A stretch of DNA of 5,576 nucleotides from contig CAJJQT010000136.1 of the NCBI GenBank assembly GCA_905193995.1, positions 1 through 5,576 of the forward strand. The letters run 5' to 3'. Below, piece after piece: positions 1-4,895 of this stretch. The position numbers and the translations under genes were made by a program. The notes beneath the pieces are model-generated. The model did not search any database and was not told where the DNA came from. It was given only the letters and a program-made list of their open reading frames with translations. The stretch's first letter is position 1, and each line of letters opens with the position of its first letter. The DNA comes from an uncultured Porphyromonadaceae bacterium. GTDB lineage: Bacteria; Bacteroidota; Bacteroidia; Bacteroidales; Muribaculaceae.

Positions 1-1
1 C

Positions 2-2059
2 GACGAAATCGTCATCGAGGCTCCCCACATCATCCGCAAGCCCGACATGGACGTGCTCTATCCGTCGGCGACCGCGGTCTGCAATGCCGCCAACGGCATG
101 CAGCTCCTCAATAATCTGATGATCCCTACGCTCACCGTCAACGACGTCATGGGCTCCGTCACGGCAAGCGGTCAGCCCGTGCAGCTGCGCATCAACGGCC
201 GCGAGGCAACCCCCGAACAGGTCCGCTCGCTTCTGCCTGAGTCGATAAAGCGGGTCGAGTGGATCGACAATCCCGGCCTGCGCTACAACGGCGCCTCGTA
301 CGTGCTGAATTTCATCGTGGCCAACCCTTCGGCCGGCGGATCGCTGATGCTCAGCGCCCGGCCCGCACTGAATGCCCGCTTCGGCAATTATTCGGCCGAT
401 GTGAAGCTCAACCTGGGCCGATCGCAGTGGAGCGCCGGAGCCATTTACAAAATGACCGACGGCCTACATGCCCACCGCGACTACAGCGAGACATTCACAT
501 ACCCCGACGGCCGGTCGCTCACCCGCACCGAGCAGCCTATTGACGGCTCTGCCGACGACAATCGCGCATACGCCTGGCTGACTTACAGCTATATCCGCCC
601 CGATACCACGGTCTTTTACGTGTCGCTGGATGCTTTCCGTAATATCTCGGCAGGTGAACGGTACAGAGGCCTGCTCCGGCTCAGCGGCTCAGCCGGCGAC
701 ATTTACCTTGACAACGGCCGCGGCTCGCAGGGAACTACGCCGTCGTTCTCGGCCTATTTCGAGCATCATTTCCCCCATAAGCAGACCCTTGTAGTCGATT
801 TCGGCGCCTCATTCTATGCCGGCCACTCGTTTTCCGACTACCGCGAGCGGCTTCCCGAGGCCACAGACCTGCTGACCGATGTCTCGACCTACGTGCTCGA
901 CCGCAATCAGGCATATGCCGTCGAAGCCGACTACATCCGGCAGTGGAGCGCCGGGCGCCTTACGGTCGGCGCTTCGTTCAGCGCCAACCGCAACCGCTCC
1001 GTCTACCGCAATCTCGCCGGCCGTGTGTTCCATCAGCGACAGGACGACGCATATTTCTTTGCCGAATACTACCGCCGCATGGGCGATTTTACATTCACGG
1101 CCGGCATGGGTGCCCAATACTCCTCGTTCCATCTGCGCGAATCCGATCAGGGCAACAGCTCTTGGAACGTGCGCCCTCAGGCATCGCTCACCTATTTGGT
1201 TAATTCCGGCCATCGCTTGCAGCTGGCTTTCTCTTCGTGGCAGACGTCGCCTTCGCTGTCCGAGGCCAACATCGCGCCCATGCAGACCGACGGCTTCCAG
1301 TGGCAGATCGGCAACCCTGATCTGAAGACCTCCCGCTCCTACATGCTCGGCTTCCGCTACAGCTTCAGCCTGCCGCGGGTCGACGGCACATTCGGTATCA
1401 GCGCTTTCAGCTCCCCCGATGCTATTGCGCCCCGCCTTTACTGGGACGGAGCCCGGCTGATCACCACGTTCGAGAACAGCCGCGGACTCCGGAACATCCG
1501 GTTCAACCTCTCGCCTCAGATCGAAATCATCCCCGACTGGCTTATGGCCGCCGGGAGCATCGAATATCGCGCCGAACGCATGAAAGGCTCCGGCTACCGG
1601 CTCTACAACCACAACTGGAGCGGTTCCGCGCAGCTTATGCTCATGCATTACGGCTTCGTCCTTACCGCTCAGTACACCAAGGCCGCCCGCACACTGTTCG
1701 GCGAACGCATCACCTGGGGCGAGGACTTTTCGCTTATCGACCTGTCATACAATCGGGGCAAATGGCAGTTCGGAGTCGGCATGCTGATGCCCTTCGGCCG
1801 GTACGACCAGGGCAGCTGCCAGCTCAATCGCTTTAACTCAAATGTAAAGCACATGCGCGTCGACCTCCGTGCCCCCTACATCTCCGTATCCTACAACCTT
1901 CAGTGGGGCGCCAGAAGCGTGCCGTCAGCAAACTCATCGACGCCGACCCCTCCGTCAGCCGCTCCACCCCCGGCACCCGCTGACCTCCCTGGACAGCAGG
2001 CTTTCTTTGCTTTGCAAAGCGCCTTCGGCGGTTGCCAGCCTGCGCCTTCGCATAGCTGA
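2..2059 (+). CDS. Outer-membrane beta-barrel protein, TonB-dependent-receptor type (5' end missing, 3' end probably frameshifted)
   Basis: The reading frame is open from base 2, so the signal peptide and any N-terminal carboxypeptidase-like domain lie outside the window; the ATG at 47 is internal. The first 110 or so visible residues resemble a TonB plug domain: a LLNNLMIP segment, a VQLRINGREAT segment, then ESIKRVEWIDNPGLRY and an FIV strand. The rest is a long series of alternating aromatic and polar strands with charged turns, as in the Bacteroidetes outer membrane barrel family (OMP_b-brl_3 type). The natural last strand is ISVSYNLQWG at about 1878-1909. Barrels of this family normally end with a basic, polar tail. 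Here the frame instead gives a Pro/Ser/Ala-rich tail and then about 23 residues encoded by an intergenic repeat. A role in outer-membrane uptake or surface binding is inferred from the family; the substrate cannot be read. The gene is GC-rich, unlike the protease gene that follows. Confidence 0.85.
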   Translation, partial: DEIVIEAPHIIRKPDMDVLYPSATAVCNAANGMQLLNNLMIPTLTVNDVMGSVTASGQPVQLRINGREATPEQVRSLLPESIKRVEWIDNPGLRYNGASYVLNFIVANPSAGGSLMLSARPALNARFGNYSADVKLNLGRSQWSAGAIYKMTDGLHAHRDYSETFTYPDGRSLTRTEQPIDGSADDNRAYAWLTYSYIRPDTTVFYVSLDAFRNISAGERYRGLLRLSGSAGDIYLDNGRGSQGTTPSFSAYFEHHFPHKQTLVVDFGASFYAGHSFSDYRERLPEATDLLTDVSTYVLDRNQAYAVEADYIRQWSAGRLTVGASFSANRNRSVYRNLAGRVFHQRQDDAYFFAEYYRRMGDFTFTAGMGAQYSSFHLRESDQGNSSWNVRPQASLTYLVNSGHRLQLAFSSWQTSPSLSEANIAPMQTDGFQWQIGNPDLKTSRSYMLGFRYSFSLPRVDGTFGISAFSSPDAIAPRLYWDGARLITTFENSRGLRNIRFNLSPQIEIIPDWLMAAGSIEYRAERMKGSGYRLYNHNWSGSAQLMLMHYGFVLTAQYTKAARTLFGERITWGEDFSLIDLSYNRGKWQFGVGMLMPFGRYDQGSCQLNRFNSNVKHMRVDLRAPYISVSYNLQWGARSVPSANSSTPTPPSAAPPPAPADLPGQQAFFALQSAFGGCQPAPSHS
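1905..1983 (+). other. Probable one-base deletion and the displaced original C-terminus
   Basis: Right after the codons for YNLQW there is a run of four G (1905-1908). Moving the frame by one base at 1909 gives RQKRAVSKLIDADPSVSRST followed by PGTR and a TGA at 1981-1983. That tail is basic and polar, as expected after the last strand of this barrel family, and follows directly on a Trp-Gly ending. The frame as read gives a low-complexity Pro/Ala/Ser tail and passes over this TGA. The simplest reading is the loss of one G (or C) in or beside the G run, either a real mutation, a phase-variable tract or a base-calling error. A deletion at the very end would leave the barrel itself intact. Confidence 0.7.
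1987..2046 (+). repeat. Dispersed hairpin repeat, long form, copy A
   Basis: This 60-bp stretch matches 3727-3786 at all but two positions (1994 and 2040). It has perfect 7-bp inverted ends, GCAGGCT at 1996-2002 and AGCCTGC at 2037-2043. Inside are a 12-bp palindrome GCTTTGCAAAGC (2009-2020) and a CGCC/GGCG mini-hairpin. It begins three bases after the probable original stop of the barrel gene, a normal place for an intergenic repeat between converging genes. Because of the frameshift upstream it is now read as the protein's C-terminus. Confidence 0.85.
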
Positions 2060-2060
2060 A

Positions 2061-2106
2061 AAAGATCCATAACTTTCAGTCAAAATTCTCAGAGTTATGG
2101 ATCTTT
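2061..2106. terminator. Bidirectional hairpin terminator between convergent genes
   Basis: A perfect 14-bp stem is formed by AAAGATCCATAACT (2061-2074) and AGTTATGGATCTTT (2093-2106), with an 18-base loop. Read on the minus strand the stem runs into five T (2059-2063 on the plus strand are A), a good Rho-independent terminator for the protease gene. Read on the plus strand the stem ends in CTTT and then a mixed A/T stretch, a weaker terminator for the barrel gene. Confidence 0.8.
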
Positions 2107-2132
2107 AAATTGTTTGAAAAGACGCTTATTTC
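2103..2132. repeat. 30-bp direct repeat, left copy
   Basis: It matches 3205-3234 in the same orientation with one mismatch (position 2109 against 3211); the last 23 bases are identical. It covers the stop codon of the protease gene (TAA at 2126-2128, minus strand), four bases upstream of that stop on the coding side, and the 3' flank. It also takes in the outermost bases of the terminator stem. The two copies are 1,102 bases apart and bound the protease gene and its promoter. Confidence 0.85.
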
Positions 2133-3178
2133 CCAATTTCTGATTGAATAGCTGACATAGCTTTATCGTAGTTATCCTTGATTGTCCCGACACTCAAAAT
2201 ACCGTTGTCAAACAATCGAATAAGAAAATCATTATATGATTCATTAGGAATACGATCAGGTAGATTCACATATATTATCGGAGCGAGAACCAGACTGCCG
2301 TCAACGTATTGTGAAAATTCATCAAAAACATTTTGATTGTCCCGAATCCCTAACTTATGAGATATAAATACTTCGGCAGCAACGACGAAAGCCTCGTTTC
2401 GGCCTTCTCCATGTTGCTGTGCTATATCCTCTTTACTCCTATAAAACGGATCACTGTCAAGTTCGCTGAGTTTCTCCATAAGTTCGGGAGAGATGTGTAG
2501 ATTATGTAAATTTTCGTGAATATATATATTCATGAAATTTAACCTCAATTGTTTTTCTATTTCAGGATTTAGAATAAGTGGAGTGCAGCAAAATGATTCA
2601 TCTGAAAGATTAAAAGCATTTTCAATATCCAGAATATATATTTTGGATTGGGTGTCTGACGGATATTCGGGTAAGAAAAACTCGGCAACGCTTTGGTTGA
2701 TGTTATTAAGTAAATCCTTGTTCAGATTATAGTTGTCAATATGTGATTTCAATTTTGGATAAATGGTATTATCCCAATAATCTGAATAGCCATGTTCAAC
2801 CAATTTCTGACAGATATACGACAGTTGCGGTTGAACCGAAAGGATGCCTTTCGCCCATTCGACATCGCTGGCAATACTATCTAAATGCTGAATTGCGAAT
2901 AGGCATTTTGTAATATCGTCTTTGTCCCCGTGTATTTCAGAATAAAGATTGCAAAGTTTCGAGGCAGTGCAATTAGAATTAACATCGGAAATACTTGCGA
3001 TAAAGACGGAATCCGAACATAGTTCTGCGAACCGTGCATCATCTTTAATATGATCTATATATTGCGGCACACATAATAAATCAAAAGATTTAGATGTGTT
3101 GAAAACCTTGCCATAAGAAATATTCCACGGGAGCAAAGTAAATATTAAAATCGCAAGAAGCTGAAATTGACGATTCAT
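2126..3178 (-). CDS. Secreted putative zinc metallopeptidase (HExxH), family not recognised
   Basis: The protein has 350 residues from the ATG at 3178. A TTG seven codons upstream is also in frame, but it lies inside the predicted -7 promoter box, so the ATG is preferred. Residues 1-23 form a signal peptide (MNR, a hydrophobic core, then NISYG with a likely cut after Gly23); Cys does not follow, so it is not a lipoprotein. The motif HENLH at residues 221-225 fits a zincin HExxH site, and an NEAFVVAAE segment (Glu262, Glu269) about 37-44 residues later could give the third zinc ligand. This arrangement recalls DUF4932-like proteins, but I cannot assign the family. Eight cysteines lie at 36, 54, 70, 76, 92, 123, 197 and 198, an even number that fits disulfides in a periplasmic or exported protein. 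The gene is visibly AT-rich compared with its neighbours, which suggests transfer. Peptidase activity is an inference from the motif only. Confidence 0.75.
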   Translation of the reverse strand: MNRQFQLLAILIFTLLPWNISYGKVFNTSKSFDLLCVPQYIDHIKDDARFAELCSDSVFIASISDVNSNCTASKLCNLYSEIHGDKDDITKCLFAIQHLDSIASDVEWAKGILSVQPQLSYICQKLVEHGYSDYWDNTIYPKLKSHIDNYNLNKDLLNNINQSVAEFFLPEYPSDTQSKIYILDIENAFNLSDESFCCTPLILNPEIEKQLRLNFMNIYIHENLHNLHISPELMEKLSELDSDPFYRSKEDIAQQHGEGRNEAFVVAAEVFISHKLGIRDNQNVFDEFSQYVDGSLVLAPIIYVNLPDRIPNESYNDFLIRLFDNGILSVGTIKDNYDKAMSAIQSEIGK

Positions 3179-3196
3179 AATTCGTTCATTTATTTG

Positions 3197-3204
3197 CAAA
3201 GTTA
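3197..3204 (-). promoter_or_regulatory. Bacteroidetes -7 box for the protease gene
   Basis: The minus strand reads TAACTTTG, a perfect TAnnTTTG box, 18 bases before the ATG at 3178. No TTTG is seen at the expected spacing upstream (that position reads GCGT), so the -33 element is weak or absent. Transcription would start around 3190, leaving a leader of about a dozen bases. This supports the ATG over the upstream TTG. Confidence 0.5.
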
Positions 3205-3234
3205 CTTTAATTTGTTTGAAAAGACGCTTATTTC
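3205..3234. repeat. 30-bp direct repeat, right copy
   Basis: Partner of 2103-2132. It covers the stop codon of the TfoX-like gene (TAA at 3228-3230, minus strand) and its 3' flank, and ends right next to the -7 box of the protease gene. The TfoX-like gene and the protease gene therefore share the same GAAATAA stop context and the same 3' flank. Confidence 0.85.
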
Positions 3235-3542
3235 TTCTTTTTCTTTGGAAACGGAAGCGCTTCCCAAAGAATGGAAATTACTTCTCTCGCTTTGCGTTGG
3301 TCTGAAAAGTCAAGGATGTAGCCCTCCTTCGCACCCTCATATGCGCAGCCTGTTTCTGCTTCAGCCATAAGTGGCGCGATGCAATCAAGTTTTTTAATGA
3401 AAGCATTGTTATCACAGGCAGTGATAACGCACTTTGCATTCACATATACGACATAGTCGCCCATCATCTTGCGGGAACGGACTTCTCCGAGAGGAGCGAG
3501 GACCTCACAAATAAAGTCAATATATTCAGGAGTACAGGCCAT
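3228..3542 (-). CDS. TfoX/Sxy N-terminal-domain protein
   Basis: This 104-residue protein has the pattern of the TfoX N-terminal domain family: an N-terminal helix (PEYIDFICEVLAPLGEVRSR), then KMMGDY at residues 25-30 (the MFGGY-like turn of the family), a short VVYVN strand, a KL/APLM segment, and a final EVISILWEAL helix. It ends in five lysines. The length is normal for the many stand-alone members of the family. In gamma-proteobacteria TfoX/Sxy controls competence genes, but that should not be carried over to this short Bacteroidetes protein, whose role is unknown. There is no signal peptide, so it is cytoplasmic. The start is fixed by a promoter four bases upstream. Its stop codon lies in the 30-bp direct repeat, and the protease gene follows on the same strand after 49 bases. 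Confidence 0.88.
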   Translation of the reverse strand: MACTPEYIDFICEVLAPLGEVRSRKMMGDYVVYVNAKCVITACDNNAFIKKLDCIAPLMAEAETGCAYEGAKEGYILDFSDQRKAREVISILWEALPFPKKKKK

Positions 3543-3670
3543 ACCGCAAAGTTACGAATATTATCCGAACCCTCAAAGAAATACTTCGAAGCCTTTCGCA
3601 GGCATAGTTTTTCACCTGCATTGAGCGCTGATTCCTCAGCTTTTTCAATGATGGCTTGGAAGTTACGCTC
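3543..3670 (-). pseudogene. Possible eroded coding fragment upstream of the TfoX-like gene
   Basis: On the minus strand the frame beginning just after a TGA (3671-3673) reads like protein: RNFQAIIEKAEESALNAGEK, then LCLRKASKYFFEGSDNIRNF. It has the amphipathic, charged look of a real helix. There is no ATG, the frame is cut by a stop exactly where the hairpin repeat begins, and it runs on out of frame into the TfoX-like gene. It could be a remnant of a gene truncated at the repeat, or chance. I recognise no family. The promoter of the TfoX-like gene lies inside it. Confidence 0.25.
3547..3577 (-). promoter_or_regulatory. Bacteroidetes promoter for the TfoX-like gene, likely leaderless transcript
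   Basis: On the minus strand TTTG (3574-3577) is followed after exactly 19 bases by TAACTTTG (3547-3554), a full match to the Bacteroidetes -33/-7 consensus. The -7 box ends only four bases before the ATG at 3542, so the transcript should start at or very near the start codon, with almost no leader. Confidence 0.7.
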
Positions 3671-3719
3671 TCAAGCAGCCACGCCCTGGAAAGCAGGCTT
3701 TTAGCCTGCGTCTTCAAGC
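3671..3719. repeat. Hairpin repeat unit, short form
   Basis: The first 31 bases (3671-3701) are repeated exactly at 3714-3744, a period of 43. The unit holds GCAGGCT (3693-3699) and AGCCTGC (3703-3709) with only TTT between them, a tight 7-bp hairpin, and closes with a CTTCAAG-like end shared with the start of the next unit. It is the same hairpin as in the long form with the roughly 34-base middle missing. Confidence 0.8.
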
Positions 3720-3792
3720 AGCCACGCCCTGGAAAGCAGGCTTTCTTTGCTTTGCAAAGCGCCTTCGGCGGTTGCCAGCTTGCGCCCTCAAG
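3714..3792. repeat. Hairpin repeat unit, long form, copy B
   Basis: It starts with the 31-bp sequence shared with the short unit and continues with the 60-bp long form shared with 1987-2046 (two mismatches). The outer arms are GCAGGCT (3736-3742) and AGCTTGC (3777-3783), with one C-to-T change against copy A that would be a G-U wobble in RNA. The central palindrome GCTTTGCAAAGC is intact at 3749-3760. It ends with CCTCAAG, close to the end of the short unit. Confidence 0.82.
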
Positions 3793-3802
3793 TAGTACGC
3801 CA

Positions 3803-3990
3803 TCAGCTGAGCCCGCGGCGCGGGCGAGGCCGTTCTTAACCGAGTGGTGAAGCCCGCAGGGCTGAGCCCTCGGAAAAGAGCCCCTCCAACAAAAAGAGCC
3901 CTCGGAGAGGGTGATGCTGTGCCTCCGGCGCTTGGCCCCGACAAGAACCCCGTGCCGAGGAAGCGCAGGGAAAAGAATTGCAACGCAATC
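3803..3990. other. GC-rich run of short hairpins, no gene
   Basis: Successive small inverted repeats are packed here: GCCCGC/GCGGGC (3811-3825), GCCC/GGGC (3852-3862), CCCTC/GAGGG (3899-3911) and ATTGC/GCAAT (3977-3989). An 11-bp direct repeat GAGCCCTCGGA occurs at 3864-3874 and 3896-3906. Open frames exist on both strands (for example 3714-4004 and 3526-4011 minus, 3844-4059 plus). Their translations are Arg/Ala/Pro/Gly-rich and run through the repeats, so I do not call them genes. This is most likely a further part of a dispersed intergenic repeat. Confidence 0.55.
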
Positions 3991-4058
3991 GCCGAATACC
4001 TCAAAAATCAATTATTGAATGAGGAAAATCCACTAAAAACGAGTCGGTGGAGTAGATA

Positions 4059-4366
4059 GTTCCGTGGTTCAGTTGATAAAATGTACCTCATAGGGCCACG
4101 AAGAACGGTAACGACCTATCTCTGTGAACAGGTCGCCAAAGTCGTAACAATGCCGCATAAAAAAGCGAGCCTCGGCTCCAACGCAAAGTTGGTGCCCAAC
4201 CCCGCTGTATGTTATCGACGAAGTCGCTTGCGAAGCAAGAGTTAGCGATTCTTTCTGCGAAAGCGCTAAAGCGATAAGAAGCCGAACGGCCGAGATTATA
4301 AGCTCCGTTCACGAAAGCGCGGCGGCAGTGCCGCAACTCCATAAGGAAACCCCGACAACACTGCCG
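4059..4366. other. Hairpin-dense intergenic block: candidate structured RNA or dispersed repeat
   Basis: Stems follow one another: GTTCCGTGG with CCACG-AA-GAAC (4059-4067/4096-4106), CGACCT/AGGTCG (4112-4117/4130-4135), GAGC/GCTC (4167-4170/4175-4178), CCAAC/GTTGG (4178-4182/4188-4192), CTTGC/GCAAG (4227-4231/4235-4239), TTAGCG/CGCTAA (4242-4247/4264-4269), GAACGG/CCGTTC (4284-4289/4305-4310) and CGGCAGTG/CACTGCCG (4323-4330/4359-4366). Several frames on both strands stay open (84 codons at 4088-4342 minus), but none has a recognisable domain or a clear promoter. I have an unverified impression that similar short translations recur among hypothetical proteins of Bacteroidales, which would fit a repeat. 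The strand of any RNA is uncertain; the T run at 4159-4164 favours minus. Confidence 0.4.
4159..4192 (-). terminator. Possible terminator downstream of the lipoprotein operon
   Basis: On the minus strand a CCAAC/GTTGG hairpin is followed directly by a GAGC/GCTC tetraloop hairpin and then GC and six T (A at 4159-4164 on the plus strand). The stems are short, four and five base pairs. It lies about 205 bases after the lipoprotein stop, so it could end that operon or a separate small RNA. Confidence 0.35.
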
Positions 4367-4396
4367 AGATTTCTGTATGGTGTATGACCTGCGTTA

Positions 4397-4879
4397 TCAG
4401 TTATCGAAATGTATGGGTGGAACCGGCAGGTCGTCGCGGCGTACAAATTTCTTAACTTCTTCGGACAAGCCTTTCTGAGAACGTTTCAGCCACATTTCCG
4501 TCGGTGTCAGTTTTACGACTACATAATATTCCGTTGCATCCCATAAATCGTCACTGTCGGGAGCGTCATACCAAGTGAGTTCCAGACGAGGCTTGCCGTC
4601 ATCTTCATTCGCAGGATCTGAAACGTGCCATGTGTATCTCTTATAGAAATCGGCTGTTCCGTCCGGCAAAAGATAATATGTGACGAGTCCGCCCCACGAC
4701 CAAGTGTTTTCGCCGTCGGTAGTAAAACGGTATATAAGCGGATTATCATTGCTTCCGTCCTCAACTAATTGCCATTGACCTTTGATTAGTTTGGTATCAG
4801 GATAGTCTGGAGCATCATCATCGCAAGCACTGAACGTAAGTGCAAGGAGAGGAAGTAAAAACAGAAGTAGTTTCTTCAT
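4397..4879 (-). CDS. Small lipoprotein, probably surface-exposed, lipocalin-like
   Basis: This 160-residue protein starts with a lipoprotein signal peptide: MKK, a Leu-rich core, then LTFSAC with the lipid-anchor cysteine at residue 19. The next residues are DDD and further acidic positions, close to the Asp-rich lipoprotein export signal known in Bacteroides, so surface exposure is likely. The mature part has short strands typical of a small beta-barrel: IKGQWQLVEDG, YRFTTDGENTWSW, TYYLLPDGTADFYKRYTWHV, PRLELTWYDAP, YYVVVKLTPTEMWLKR. The opening GxW and the repeated strands resemble the lipocalin-like lipoproteins of Bacteroidetes; that family call is tentative. The gene begins 16 bases after the stop of the receptor gene, on the same strand and with no promoter box between, so they form one transcript. 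No Shine-Dalgarno sequence is visible, as is usual in this phylum. Its ligand is unknown. Confidence 0.82.
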   Translation of the reverse strand: MKKLLLFLLPLLALTFSACDDDAPDYPDTKLIKGQWQLVEDGSNDNPLIYRFTTDGENTWSWGGLVTYYLLPDGTADFYKRYTWHVSDPANEDDGKPRLELTWYDAPDSDDLWDATEYYVVVKLTPTEMWLKRSQKGLSEEVKKFVRRDDLPVPPIHFDN

Positions 4880-4895
4880 ATAATTGGGTTCGAGA

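Noticed and set aside
809..1648. Long minus-strand open frame of 279 codons
   Set aside because: It lies entirely opposite the barrel gene in GC-rich DNA, has no domain or signal, and is a usual shadow of strong codon bias.
3197..3199. TTG as the start of the protease gene
   Set aside because: It falls inside the -7 promoter box, and the ATG at 3178 gives a normal signal peptide.
2103..3234. Integron-type gene cassette with attC sites
   Set aside because: The one-gene-per-repeat layout fits, but the 30-bp repeat lacks the inverted core sites of attC and no integrase is visible.
3671..3744. Two exact 31-bp repeats, a possible CRISPR seed
   Set aside because: Only two copies with a 12-base gap, no cas genes, and the repeat is explained as a hairpin element with a further copy elsewhere.
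3526..4011. Minus-strand open frame of 161 codons
   Set aside because: It runs through the hairpin repeats and overlaps the TfoX-like gene's start and promoter; its composition follows the repeat, with no recognisable fold.
4059..4110. Stretch resembling the D-arm and a CAT anticodon region of a tRNA
   Set aside because: No T-arm sequence, no acceptor stem and no fitting anticodon stem; the similarity is limited to a few bases.
4088..4342. Minus-strand open frame of 84 codons
   Set aside because: Other frames here are about equally open, there is no promoter or domain, and the DNA is better explained by its run of hairpins.
3543..4396. Retron or diversity-generating element suggested by repeats and structured DNA
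   Set aside because: No reverse transcriptase gene or adenine-specific variable repeat pair lies in the window.
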